A stretch of DNA of 64,000 bases from Parasponia andersonii (taxonomy: Eukaryota > Streptophyta > Magnoliopsida > Rosales > Cannabaceae), in the NCBI GenBank assembly GCA_002914805.1, contig JXTB01000002.1:3337269-3401268 (forward strand). Reading direction: 5' to 3'. This document shows positions 1-11,596 of the stretch, one piece after another; positions within the stretch are counted from its first letter, which is position 1; each line of letters starts with the position of its first letter. The notes beneath the pieces are model-generated. The model did not search any database, was not told where the DNA came from, and saw only the letters and a list, made by a program, of their open reading frames with translations. The position numbers and the translations under genes were made by a program.

Positions 1-833
1 CCAGAGGATACCCCAAACGCACATTTCTTGGGATTCAGACGCATCTGATACTGCCTCAGAATCTGAAAACGTTCGTCTAGGTGCCTCAGATGGTCTGAAT
101 CTTCCCTGCTCTTTACGACCATATCGTCGATGTAGATCTCCATTGTCTTCCCTAGAAGCCTGGCGAATATTTTATTCATGAACCTTTGGTAGGTTGCCCC
201 CGCATTCTTCAGGCTAAATGGCATATGCCTATAGCAGTACAGACCCCGCTCTGTGATAAAAGCCATATGAATCTGGTCTTCCGCGTACAAGGGGATCTAG
301 TTGTACCTAGAATAGGCATCCAAAAAGCTCATTCTGTTGAATCCCGCCATCACATCTACCATTTGGTCGATTCTCGGTAGGGGAAAGCTACCCTTCGGGC
401 AGGCCTTGTTCAGGTTGGTGAAGTCTATGCAAATACGGTCGTTGCCATTTTTCTTCTTCACCACTACCGGGTTAGAGACCCAACGCGGGTACATGCATTC
501 CCTGATCAGACCATTCTCTAGCAGCTTCTCTACCTCTTTGTTGATCGCCCTGTTTTTCTCTGGTGCAAACCTTCGGGGCTTCTGTCTGACTGACGGGAAG
601 TTGGGATCTATGTTCAGTCGGTGGTAGGTGTGTGTGGGGTCTATCCCGGGCATGTCATCATGGGACCACGTGAAGATGTCCTCGTTCCGCTTCAGGAATC
701 CCAACATTTTGTTCTTCTGCTCCTCAGGTAATAAGGCCTCGAGTAGAACCACCCTCATCGGCTCTGCCTCTTTCAATGGGACTGCTACTAGCTCCTCGAT
801 CGTGGATTTCGAACCGTCAGACTCTTCTTCGAT
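1..833 (-). pseudogene. Reverse transcriptase of the Tat-like element (partial)
   Basis: The minus-strand frame reads FTWSHDDMPGIDP, then ICIDFTNLNKACPKGSFPLP, then [16 protein letters not shown], and the catalytic YIDD at 123-134. These are the fingers and palm blocks of a Ty3/gypsy RT. Two in-frame stops interrupt it: TAA at 831-833 and TAG at 297-299, the latter where family members read YNQI. Otherwise the frame stays open to the window edge, where the sequence continues as the RT thumb. It would copy element RNA into DNA in virus-like particles, but this copy cannot make a full enzyme. Confidence 0.88.
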
Positions 834-1330
834 TTATTTCATATACGCTGGCAGGCGGTCCTTTGATTGCTCTTCGTCCCTAGTCGAGGCGCTTGTATTC
901 GCGTCGACTCCCCTCAGGGCAGTTGAAAAGCACTTCCTTGCAGAGGCCTGGTCTCCTTTGATGTCTATCGTATAGGTTCCGTCCTTTGATAGACATCTTA
1001 GGACTTGGTGGAAGGTACCCCATGCATGGCGTGGATCCATCCCCTTCCCATGATGGCATTGAAGGAGGATTGGCAGTCAATGACGATGAAATCCACGTCC
1101 AAGCATCTCTCTGCAGCGCAGACATTCAGGGTCACAACGTCCAAAAGGCTGACCCTCGTGCTGTCGAAAGTGAACAGCAGCTGACAGGTTGGCCTGAGTG
1201 TGCTTCGATACAGACCCATATTCTCGAATGTGTTAAGGAATAGGATATCGAGCTGCTTCCACCGTCGACCAGAACCCTTCCGACCAATACAGAGCCGATC
1301 TGCAATTTAATCACCAAAAGGTCATCGTGA
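834..1330 (-). pseudogene. Retroviral-type aspartic protease of the Tat-like element
   Basis: The active-site motif VDGGSS is encoded at about 1252-1269 (minus). A downstream block reads VDFIVIDCQSSFNAIMGR and then WIHAMHGVPS. This matches the protease C-terminal segment of Tat elements, where D-G-G-S-S replaces D-T-G-A. The ORFs at 998-1219 and 834-1040 must be joined by a frameshift near 1000-1040. From there the frame continues, through a TAA at 831-833, into the RT. It is a broken gene with no expected activity. Confidence 0.75.
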
Positions 1331-2750
1331 GGCTGGCGCACCGTAGTTAAATCTTGCTGGGTGAAAATGATGGAGGCGGCAGAGGTGCGACTTTCCCCTG
1401 ACATCAAATGGTTGACAGAATGGCCCATCCCCTTTAGGCGATTCACCCTACCTTCAGCTCTTTTGAGGCACTTTTCCTTCTCCTCTTGATCCTTGGTCAG
1501 CTCTGGCCTGCCCACAATGGTCGGTACTATCCTCACGGTCTGCTCTCCTGACCCAGAGGCTTGGGTCTGCTTCCCTTTCTCAGGCCTGGTGACGTCTTCC
1601 AGCGGCTGGGTTCCGCCGGTTTTCACGTACTGATTCAACCTGTCGGCGTGGATCGCCATCATGACTTGAGCGTAAAGGTTGCAGCAATAGACGGTGTCAT
1701 GCCCGAAATCTTTGTGGAACTGACAATTCATGTTCCTGTTCTTCATATGCTCTGGGACGCCAGATTTGGGTGGGTCCTTGAAAATGCCCCTATCCTTATT
1801 TTGGAGGTAGATCACGTCGATCAGTGTGTTGAGCTCATACTTCGGCAGAGGGTCATGGGACGTCTTCCTCCTCTTGCCACCTTCCTGACTGTCTCGGATG
1901 GGGGCTTCTGGCTTCAGAACCGGCCCTTGGCCTTGTGGGGGTCTCTTCACCCCTTGCAGGGCTGAGGTTTGTACCAGCATTGTTGTTATCGCTGCGGAGG
2001 CCTTGGACGCCTTCTGGTGGCTTTTCAGCACCCTGAAGACCCCCTCTGACTTCACCTGGACATCCGCCATATCATACGGGAGATTCAACAGGAGGTGGTC
2101 TGATAGCATTGATCCTGGTTGCAGGCTCCTGACGAATGAGCCTGCGGCTTGGACCTAGTCAGCATTATGGACTTAGGACATTACCTCGAGGAAACGCGAG
2201 AGGTACTTTCGCAGAGACTTATCTGTGGCCTGCTCTAACTGGTCCAGGTCTCGCATGGTTTTTTGCTGTCTCCGTACACCCGCGTACTGCTTCAAGAAAA
2301 GTTTGCAGAAATCTTCAAATCCGTTTATGGACTTTTCCGGGAGTTGCCTGAACCACAGCAGGGTTGGGCCCTTAGGGTCGTAGAGAAGACTTTACAGATC
2401 ACGGCCTCGTCCCTAGTCTCCTTAGCCATCTTCTGCTGAAAGTGGTATATGTGGTCGAGGGGGTCAGTTTTCCCCTCGAACGGCTTGAAGGTCGGGGTCG
2501 TGAAGTCCCTCGGCCTGGGCTCCATCTGGATCTAGTCTGCGAAGGCCGTCCGGTTGATCCCTCGCACAGTTTGCTCCGCCAAATCATTGGGAGTCTGGCT
2601 GTGATGGGCCCCGAGTCTCTTGTCCAACTCCGCCATCATCTCTTGCTTCCAGTCGGAAGGCGTACCTCTTGGGCTTCCATGGCGTCTCCCACCTATTGCA
2701 CCCCTGGTTTGGAGGGGTCTCGACTTGCTTTGACGCACCCCCTGCATACA
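1331..2750 (-). pseudogene. Gag polyprotein of the Tat-like element
   Basis: The capsid-like block PTFKPFEGKTDPLDHIYHFQ is encoded at about 2399-2525 (minus). This is the start of the plant retrotransposon gag domain. A more C-terminal stretch at 1332-2109 reads LLNLPYDMADVQVKSEGVF and a CQFHKDFGHDTVYC segment resembling a zinc-knuckle-like region. Several frames are needed to cover it, so frameshifts separate the parts. The open plus-strand frames here (for example 2442-3077) are shadows. Confidence 0.7.
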
Positions 2751-3139
2751 CGACTCGGAGGGTACGGGAGCTTCTCCTCGCGGTTGACTTTTGAATTCTT
2801 GCTGGACCTCTTCGTCAAAATCTTCTCTTCGCTGGGTCTTTGCTTGCTAGCAACCCCTCGAAGTGGGTGTTATCTCTGCGTACCTCTGCGACTTCGTCCC
2901 TTAAACCCAGGATGGCTTCGTGGGCCATGTCTACCTCCCAGTTTGCTTCCGCAAGTGCGGCAAGCATTTGATCCAGCTTCTTTTCCAGATCTAGTCGTGC
3001 TTCTCAGGAGCTCCCTTTGGTGTCGGGACGTGTGCTCCTGGTTGTCATCCTTGAGGGTGCCATCAGACGTTGTATAGCTTTTTGTTCGGGAAAAGCGCAA
3101 TCGTGAGTCTCCTCTTTTTTTCTCACGCTCAACCTTTTT

Positions 3140-3157
3140 CCCACAGACGGCACCAAA
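3140..3157 (-). other. Primer-binding site of the Tat-like element
   Basis: On the minus strand the bases directly after the LTR end read TTTGGTGCCGTCTGTGGG. This is the place and wording of a tRNA primer site in this group of elements (usual form TGGCGCC...). It fixes the inner edge of the 5' LTR at 3159. Confidence 0.7.
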
Positions 3158-3158
3158 C

Positions 3159-4006
3159 TGTTGGAGCAGTTTCTCACCATCCGTCCACGTGTCTCTGAAC
3201 CGCTGATGCTGTGTTCTCCAACTATCCACGTGTCCTTGCTTTCCCAAATTACTCTGAACTTCAGGCAGGGTCGGAGAGGCGGGGATGGCTACCTGCAAAG
3301 ACTCTCCGATGCTTAAGTCAGTGTTTAGTCTTTGATTTTGGGTAGCAAGGAATGAGTTCTATATGAGTATATGTTTGCTTCTTGCTCATAAGCTTTTTTT
3401 ATATATACTTCTTTTTTATAAGCGTACATGCCCCTCTTGGGAACGCATGACTCATATATATGTAGTCCTGAGATTGTGAACCACTCGGGTCTCAATCTCA
3501 GGACTGAGTACCTTTTTCCCCAAAATGTTTTTCAGGGATCACGCGCCGAGATTGCCGAGATTACCGTGATCACCTCTGTATCGCTGTAGCCTGGTTTCCG
3601 CTGCCTCCTATGGCTTGAATCTGTCAAGAGTGAGATTTGGTTAAATCGCCGTTTTGTCAGGACGGCTTGCCCCCCTCCCCTGCGCGCACCTATCCAGGGC
3701 CGCATTAAATGCTCTGTCTGGGTCTAGAGTTGTGAATTGCTTTCCATCGTATTTTGGCAGAAGACCCTTGGGACTTCCGACCCCCCAGCTGTCGAGGTAA
3801 GGGTCGGACTGGGCCGAGCTTGCTCAGGGTCAGCGACGGGCCCGGCCTTAATCTCGGACAGCCTAACGGCCGATTGTGATATCACGTGTGACCCGCGTGA
3901 TCTTTAGCTAATCATTCTTGACACCTGTCGAACGGTGGGCCCTGTTGGTGACATGTTCTGCCACTTAATCGTCTACGTGGTGCATGATTTGGGAATGAGT
4001 GCCACA
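3159..4006 (-). repeat. 5' LTR of the Tat-like element
   Basis: The inner end is TGTTGGAGCAG at 3159, directly beside the primer-binding site. The outer end is placed at the CA at 4006 (minus-strand start TGTGGCAC), which is less sure because the partner LTR is outside the window. A TATA-like TATATAAA lies on the minus strand near 3400. A perfect 13-bp inverted repeat (3464-3476 and 3493-3505) lies inside the LTR. Confidence 0.65.
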
Positions 4007-6199
4007 TTATTATTATTATTACACCTTAATAATGTCATGCAATCTCATCTAAATCATTTGTAGGGTGGGAATGAATTTCTTATACTCAAACTGAGTTATA
4101 AAAATAAAAGTAGTTAACTATTTTCATTGGTACTATTTTTAGAGAATAGTTTTAGAAAAAATTTACGATTGTTTGGAGATTTTCATTTGTTTGTTTTCTG
4201 CTGTTTTTTCATTCGTTTCTGTGTTCTTCTGTTTTGGAATATGATTTTTCCTGAGGCTTTGGTCACCGCACCACAAAAAGGCGGCCACACATAAGAGCCA
4301 CCAAACGCACGACTAGAATGTGACTATTTCCAGCCCAAAATAAAATAAAATAAATTGAAAAAAAAAAATAGAAAAGAAGAAAGGAAGTATGTTCGTATCT
4401 AAAGTCAAAACGGTGGTAACCGCCAGATCGCACTATATTTTAATATTTTTTTTCCTTAAAAAATAAATTACTTTTTTCCTGAAATATGCTTTTTTTTTTT
4501 TTTTTTCAATTGAAGGGGGAAATACGAGAATTTTAAACAAAATTTTTATCCAATAAGAGCGCTCAGAATGGATGGAAATTGGAAAGGGTCGACAGCAGAG
4601 ACCCGTTTCCACGTCTACACGTGCCGCGTGGACTGTCATGGCTACCTTGCCTTATAAGCCAGCATTCGACTCTTGTTTTTATAAAATTTTTTTGGGTAAA
4701 TAAATCATATTGAAATGCATGGTAACACAACTCATATGTAATTCAATGAAAATCAGAGCAAAAATTGTTATGAAACATATATAATCCATTCGTATTTCCG
4801 TTGGTACTGATACAATGATGTTACTCATATTATTTTGGTTTGATAAGGTTTTTAAATCAAATTACGTTCCCAATTCATACTTGGTGGGATACACATTGTG
4901 TCACAAAATATACCCAAAATTATAGAACTATAGAAAATAAATGTAAATATAAATCTTTGGTTATTTGTTACTCGTTTCGTTACTAAATACAAGTGTGTAA
5001 TATGAATCTTTTAACTTTTTTTGACTCCGGTTTTGCTATTTAATATATGAGTCTCATTGTCTAGTTTCACATTTTAGTAATAGGAGAACTTACATATTAA
5101 ACAATAAAACTAAAAAGTGAACAAAATACATTTATCATTTCTCTTTTTCAAAAGATGTTCCTCAACAAATACCTAGATTTATCAAAACGCCCAAAAATAT
5201 TGATGCAACAATGCTCTAACAACTTTCATATATAAAATACTAGTACTAACATAAATGATAGTCTACATCAACCAGATACTAATCCATTTCGTTTGTTTTC
5301 TTTTATTTTCCTCCTCTTTTTCCTTTTGAGTAGTAAATTGAAAATTTCCCTCCATTCTCTTAAAAAAACAAAAACAAAAAAAAAATAAGGAAAACTAAAG
5401 AACAATTTCCTGTCAACAGAAAATTTCGTTTGCCAAATTGCATCATACGTGAAATTTGAAACCGTCATCTAATTATCTTCTGACTTAATTATTTTCTGAC
5501 ACGTGAGCGATTACCATAAATAAAAATGTAGTTTGATACAGTTCACCATATAATGCCAAAATCGGATATCATAAATTACATACTGATAAAGAGTTTTCAA
5601 TTTAGCGAAAGAAACAAGATATAATAAAAACAAATCCAAAAAAGTAATTAGAGACATTGACATCCATATCCGACACAAAACAAATCAATTCTTTGGCAAA
5701 ATGAAAATTATTATTGTTGTGGTATTTATTAGGTTGTTAATACGAGTCTTATTGAACACAAGTTAACCCTATACATTGCCTCGTGTTGAAGACTCAAGAG
5801 GTTGCGCCTTAGTTAGCCATGGTCATAGCCACACGACCCAAACAAGACTTGGTTAAAAGAAACCAAATCTTCACGTGGATGGCAACCTTTGCCTTCTTAA
5901 TTATAAAATTTTTATGAAAAGCCCTCCAAAACAGTATTTAACTAAATTTCAATGAATTTTATTACCAAAAAAAAAAAAACACGAAACCTAGAACCAAATC
6001 CTCAAATCCTAAGGATAGTTTGGTCATTTAAATAAATTAAATCCAGCCCAAACTGTATCCATAACATGTGCGCGCGTGTTATTCACGCGAAGGTACAACC
6101 TACGCCGGCCACTATACGTGAACAAAAACATTCGCTACGTCATAGACCCAAAAAACTAACTATAAACTTGTCGTATTCAGAGTAGATACAAACAAACGA
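4007..6199. other. AT-rich intergenic region
   Basis: No gene, tRNA or clear transposon was seen here. There are poly-A and poly-T runs (for example a T-run at 4489-4506) and a short ATT triplet run at 4006-4021. The open frames at 4433-4639 and 5268-5468 are low-complexity and have no recognisable content. Confidence 0.6.
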
Positions 6200-6419
6200 C
6201 AATGTGTATATTCTCATTTTTACACGTGGCGAAACACTACTGGTGTTTAACATGGATATAGAAAGGAGAGTAGTACAGAAAGGGAATCTTTAAGCCACAA
6301 GTAAAGAGCCATGGCGCGTGGTGATCACGCTCCGTTACAGCGTGTCGAGCTATCACTTTCGTGTCTATAAAAACGGACCAGGGCGTCGGCACATAGCTCA
6401 TTGTTCTCTCACTAAAACG

Positions 6420-6420
<1 letters not shown>
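6200..6420 (+). promoter_or_regulatory. Promoter of the ELM2/SANT protein gene
   Basis: A TATA box (TATAAAAA) sits at 6366-6373. Transcription would be expected to start near 6395-6410. A perfect G-box/ABRE-type element, CACGTGGC, is at 6223-6230. ABA or stress control is an inference from this motif alone. Confidence 0.55.

Positions 6421-6448
<28 letters not shown>
6420..6448. repeat. (AT)n microsatellite in the 5' leader
   Basis: About 14 AT repeats lie just downstream of the predicted start of transcription of the SANT gene, so they would be in its 5' leader. The repeat number is likely to vary between individuals. Confidence 0.85.
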
Positions 6449-6451
<3 letters not shown>

Positions 6452-6559
6452 ATCTCCTTATTATTTCTCTCTCTAACCACAGGAGTGACTTTGTCTTCTC
6501 ATTTCTCATTTTTATTTTTATTTTTCTATATCGAATTCAACCTTCGTAGCCATCAAGCC

Positions 6560-6580
6560 ATGAAAGCTCAGCTTCTGTAA
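6560..6580 (+). promoter_or_regulatory. Short uORF in the 5' leader
   Basis: The first exon holds one ATG before the main start. It opens a six-codon frame, MKAQLL then TAA, and lies entirely upstream of the splice donor at 6589. It would therefore be in every spliced mRNA that starts at the predicted TATA box. It could reduce translation of the main frame. Confidence 0.5.
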
Positions 6581-6992
6581 AAGCCCAGGTACGGCTATAA
6601 TATTTCTCTAATACATGTAATATATTATATGTGTCATTTCATCAGATATATATTTTTACTTTTTATTTATCTTGTGAGAAAACTATAAAGTATAATTATT
6701 TCTATGTTCTTACATGGTTTTTCACGTTTTGTTTATTTTTAATCTGTAATCTTGTTGATCAGTGCTTAACTTTGATGACCCATTTCCTCAGGTTCAAGCT
6801 TTCACGTGGGTTTTGGCTCGTTTTGGCTTTCTTCGTCCAAGGAGGTATAGATAGAGAGAGAGAGAGAGATAGAGGTGTATATATATATATACACATATAT
6901 TTTTTGGTTTTTTTATTTATGGGGTTGCTGTTTTCTGTTTACCGTACGATTCAGTACACTTCTCTGCGCGTTCCAACGCTTCCATAATGAGT

Positions 6993-7444
6993 AAATAAGT
7001 GGAATTTGATGGATCATATTTGAAATTCTCACTGTGAACTCTGGTTCTTGTTTGTTTGATTGCTTTTCTGTTTCTTTTTTTTTTTTAAATATTTTCTGGG
7101 GTTAATTGTTATTATTATTATTTTTCGAGTCTAAAGCTTAGAAGTATTTTGGTAAAAATGATATTTGGTTTTGAGATGAATGTAGTTAATGGGGTTCGAT
7201 ATTTTTGTGTTAAAAAGAAATAAGTGGAATTTGATGGATCATACTTGAAAGTCTCACTGTGAACTCTGGTTCTTGTTTGTTTGATTGCTTTCTCTGTTTT
7301 TTTTTTTAAAAAAAAATATTTTCTGGGGTTAATTGTTATTATTATTATTTTTCGAGTCTAAAGCTTAGAAGTTTTTTGGTAAAAATGATATCTGGTTTTG
7401 AGATGAATGTAGTTAATGGGGTTCGATATTTTTGTGTTAAAAAG
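6993..7444. repeat. 225-bp tandem duplication inside the 5'UTR intron
   Basis: Unit 1 (6993-7217) and unit 2 (7218-7444) are almost identical. Each starts AAATAAGTGGAATTTGATGG and ends at GTGTTAAAAAG. Differences are a few substitutions and changes in T and A run length. The high identity points to a recent duplication. Confidence 0.92.
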
Positions 7445-8386
7445 ATTTTTGCTTTTGAACTAGTGTTTGTTTCTTCAATTCTAGTTTGGGTTTCGAAAAT
7501 GAACCTACATGGGAATGAGTTCTCTGTTCTGGGTATTGATTGTTTTCTTTTGTCTTCGCTTTATCTAATACATTCTCTATTTTTATAATTTTACAATATT
7601 CACACAAAGCAAAAATTGTTAAGTATGCCGGGGAAGAAAATTCATTCCTATAGAAAAAAATTCTTATTTGATTTTTGGGATACTCCTTTTCTTCCCCTAA
7701 TTTTGGCACAAAGTTTTCTGCTTTTTCTTAAAAAAAAAAAATTGAATTTCGATAAAAATTAATACAAATTAATAATTCAAAAATAAAAATAAAAAACTTA
7801 GCTTGGTTATTGTGAGTTTGCTTGCTTGCTTGTGTATAATATTTTTCTCTGTTTTGCGTTCTAATTATCGGTTGACTTAAACTCTCTTAAATGATTTTTC
7901 TCAGTTCCTTGAGAATTATATTACACAATATCTTCAATTCGATTTTTGGTATGAGCAAGTTGGGCCCACGTTAAAATAGCTCAAATGGTTTTGGACACAC
8001 CATCCTTAAACACACTACAAATGAGAAAGAACCCAGCAATTATGTCTTCTTGTTTGTTCCATCCATATTCCAGTCTTAGAAAATTGAGAAGTATTGACTG
8101 TTAAAGTATAAAAAGCTTGAAGTTATGAATAAGTTGATTAAATGCGGACTACATTTTCTTTTTATGAAGCATACTTGTTTTTTTATTCCTTATCATGCCA
8201 TTACATTCAAATAATTTTCCCTTTTAATTTTTATTTTTTCTTTATGAAGATAAAGCATCAAACTTTCATTGGTACATAGCATAATTAGTCAAGTTCAAAA
8301 TTTCATATAAAAGAAAAGGGAGGTAAGTCATTAGCTCTAATGTCGTCTCAGAAGAACAAATAACCAAAAGCTGTTTTTATTGGCAG

Positions 8387-11300
8387 ATGGGCTCTGTTCC
8401 TGTTGAAGTAAATGTTCATATGGACTCAAGCAATGGCGCATCAGCTGCGAACTCGGTTTTTCCAGAAGTTTCTGATGACTCTGATATCTTTGGAGAACCG
8501 GAGATACATCCTAGATTGGGAGATGAATACCAGGTTGAAGTTCCCTCTCTAATTACAGTATCTGAATATCCAAGGCTTTCAAATAACCTGGCTGAGGCAG
8601 AGATAACTTCTGGTGGTCCTCATAACAGTCTCATTCGAATGTCTATTCCATTAGTATGGATAAGTGAGGACACTGAGATCAAAAAGCATGGAGAACAGGA
8701 AGCTTTTAAGGGTGTTGATATGGGCAACAATATTGAGTCCCTAGAATCTGAATGCATAGATATTACATCAAATGTTAAAGTTAAGCCAATAGACACCACA
8801 TCAGTTAATGGGACTGAAGAAGGTGAATCAGAAAACTTAGTTCTGCAGAAAGATATAATGGCTGAACTGCAACCAGAACATGGAGGAAAAGGCCACCTTC
8901 TGGTCCCTGGATGCTTGGGCGTCTTCTGGAGTGATATAGAGGAGGCTAGTTTTCTTCTTGGTTTATATATCTTTGGCAAGAACCTTGTTGTGGTGAAGAA
9001 ATTCGTTGGGACTAAACAAATGGCAGACATATTGTCGTACTACTATGGGAGATTTTACGGGTCTGAAAGATACCGTCGATGGTCAGAGTGCCGGAAAATC
9101 AAAAGCAAAAGGTGCATATTCGGACAAAGAATCTTCACAGGATTGAGGCATCAAGAATTGTTGTCTCGTTTGCTCGACTATGTGTCAGAGGAACGCCAGA
9201 ACACTCTATTAGAGGTAACCAAATCTTACTAATCTTCATGCTTAAATGTAACTTTTGAGGATGAAATGCCTGCAATGGATTGATATGCACTCACACATTC
9301 TGTTTTACACATTTTACTCTGTTATATAATTCTGGTGACCACTGCCACCTACACATTACAATGACTACCACCTAATCTCTGTAGATGACCCAGCTACCCT
9401 ATAAACATGAAAAGCATTGACATTCTTGTACTTTTTTCCTTAATAGAGGTCTAAACTGATGTAATATCTGCCGCTATAGAAATTTTCTCCCTTGGGGACC
9501 AAGTGCTCATTTGTATGTATTATAAAAAGATTATCATTTTGAAAGAGTAGTACTCTGGAATTTGTAAGCCAGTCCAGACCTGATGATGTGTTGCAGTTTT
9601 ATTGTCAATTTACTAGTGTTTCCCTGATACTACTGAGATTTATGGATGGTAAAATCTAGTTGAGAGTTTGCTTTTCATTGCTTCACAATGATGGATTTGT
9701 TTTCCTGCTTTTTGGTGGGTTCTGGTCATTAACATTAAATCTTTGCTCAGAATTAACAAATACTCGTCTCTTTTTCTCCCTGGTGATTTACTTTGAACAA
9801 TTTGACAGATCTCTAAGACATTCGGGGAGGGGAAGATTCTACTAGAAGAATATGTGTTCATTTTAAAGGCTACATTTGGGTTGAATGCTCTTGTGGAGGC
9901 AGTGGGAGTTGGAAAAGGCAAGCAAGATCTCACAGGAATTGTCATGGATACTCCAAAATCCAGTCAAGTTGCTCCTGTCCGCCCAGAAATGCCGATTGGC
10001 AAAGAATGCTCTGCACTTAACAACCCGGAGATCATCAAGTATTTAACAGGAGATTTCCGGCTCAGTAAAGCTCGATCAAGTGATTTATTTTGGGAAGCTG
10101 TTTGGCCTCGTTTGCTTCAAACAGGGTGGCACTCTGAGCAGCCTAATAATCGTGGCTTCATTGCTGGTTCCAAGCATTCTTTGGTCTTTCTTATACCTGG
10201 AATTAAGAAGTTCTCAAGAAGGAAACTAGTGAAGGGAGACCAGTATTTTGATTCTGTAACTGATGTCCTGAGTAAAGTTGCCTCAAATCCTGGACTTCTT
10301 GAGATTGAAAATTACATAAGTAAGGAAGAACACGGATGGACTGATGACAAAAAACTGGCCCAGGAAGATTTTCCTAATCTGCGACGCCATAGTTATCTCA
10401 AGCCACGTACTCCCAGTCGTTCTACTGATGTCATAGACTTTACTGTTGTGGATACAAGTCTTAGGAATGGGAAATCATGTAAGATGAGCGAAATGCAAAT
10501 CTTTTGTCTTGAAAAAATGAACTCTTCTACCTCCCTAAGTGAGTTAGAAGAGGATGATGGAGATAGTTCTGAAGAGTCAGCAGATAAATCTATTTCTGTT
10601 CATACCTTGCATTCGGATAAGGATAAGACGAACGATCTCACAGCCACAACGATCGAACTGTGTAAAACATTACCCTTTGGTGGCAAAGATTTTGAATATA
10701 ACGCTTCGAAACAGAGAGTTCCTGTTAATCCGCTGGGTTTAACTACTATGCCTGCAAAAGTCTTCAAAGAAAAAGAGGCTGATGTACTTGACAGCATACA
10801 GCTAAACAAGGATACAGAGTCCAAATTGATCCAGAAAAGGGTTTCTGATAATATGAAACCCATAGCCTCAGTCCCAAAAAGACGCAGGAAATTACCTCCT
10901 AGTCGCAAAGAACTAACAAGCTGCAGCACAACCAACAGCAGCGTCGATTCTGGATTCCAACAAGAATCCAATAGCTGTATAAACAGTTCTGGTTTTAGTG
11001 AGAACATGCTCTCTCAAGAGAAGTTGTCATTGACCAGTTCATCTAGAGGAGGCAGCCCTATAATTGCCACTGAAGGCATTGCCAATGGTAACCCTGTGGC
11101 TGCTGAACATCCTCATGAGAAGCCTCCACTCCCCACAGTCATTTACTTGAACGTAACTACTACCCCAAATGCTGAAATTGATAAAACTTTCTTGATCGAT
11201 AAGACAGAGGGACAAGATCGTCAAACGACCAAGGAACTTGATAGTCCCCAAGCAGTCAAATCCCCAGAGATTGTGGCTAAACCCGAGCAGGAAACTAAGG

Positions 11301-11596
11301 TGTTGCCCCGTCGACAAAGCACAAGAATTCGGCCACTGACCACCAGAGTGCTGGAAGCTTATGCTTGTGGGTTTTTGGAAACAAAGCAGAAGCGGAAGAC
11401 AAAGGATGCAATTCCTGGGGAAAACTCGAAGAAGAGATCCTCAGTTCACCCCCGTGCCAGGGTGACACCTCCAGAGATTTCGAATGCCACTACTGTGGAT
11501 TTCATTGTGAAGCAAAATGGAACTGATATCCAAAACAGTACTAATGCTGATGTATTCAAAAACCTTGGCAATGGTGTCAGTTCTCAAACTAGTTAG
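8387..11596 (+). CDS. ELM2-like/SANT domain protein (RERE-like plant family)
   Basis: There are two coding exons, 8387-9214 and 9809-11596, with a GT-AG intron in phase 0; together they give 871 aa. The ATG at 8387 directly follows an intron acceptor. An ELM2-like motif (GDEYQVEVPSLI) lies at residues 45-56 and a SANT/Myb-like domain at about 178-232. A conserved block (GLRHQELLSRLLDYV to LVEAVGVGKGKQDLT) crosses the splice site. A further plant-specific domain spans about 367-444. Basic, probably nuclear-localising patches are at about 632-642 and 777-806. ELM2-SANT pairs recruit histone deacetylases in animal corepressors such as MIER and RERE. Plant relatives are annotated as arginine-glutamic acid dipeptide repeat proteins, so a nuclear chromatin role is inferred. 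The C-terminal third is polar and low-complexity. No break is seen. Confidence 0.9.

Larger units (their letters stand above)
1..4006 (-). mobile_element. Ty3/gypsy (Tat-like) retrotransposon, 5' part, degenerate
   Basis: Read on the minus strand, the order is LTR (right end), primer-binding site, gag, protease and reverse transcriptase, running off the left edge of the window. The RT wording (NKACPKGSFPLPRIDQ, then YIDD) and the DGGSS protease motif fit the Tat branch of Ty3/gypsy. Every domain carries stops or frameshifts, so the copy is dead. RNase H, integrase and the 3' LTR are outside the window. The lineage is inferred from motifs, not from a tree. Confidence 0.88.
6449..8386 (+). other. 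5' untranslated exon and 5'UTR intron of the ELM2/SANT gene
   Basis: The first exon ends at 6588 with CCCAG followed by GTACGG. The coding exon begins right after TTGGCAG at 8386. This gives a 5'UTR intron of about 1.8 kb (6589-8386). A possible small exon at 6793-6842 (after CCTCAG, before GTATAG) could be included in some transcripts. Long 5'UTR introns are common in plant regulatory genes and often raise expression. Boundaries are read from splice consensus only. Confidence 0.6.

Noticed and set aside
628-975. Plus-strand ORF of 115 aa
   Set aside because: Shadow of the minus-strand RT and protease frames; no own signature.
2442-3077. Plus-strand ORF of 211 aa
   Set aside because: Antisense to retrotransposon gag and leader; codon content of a shadow frame.
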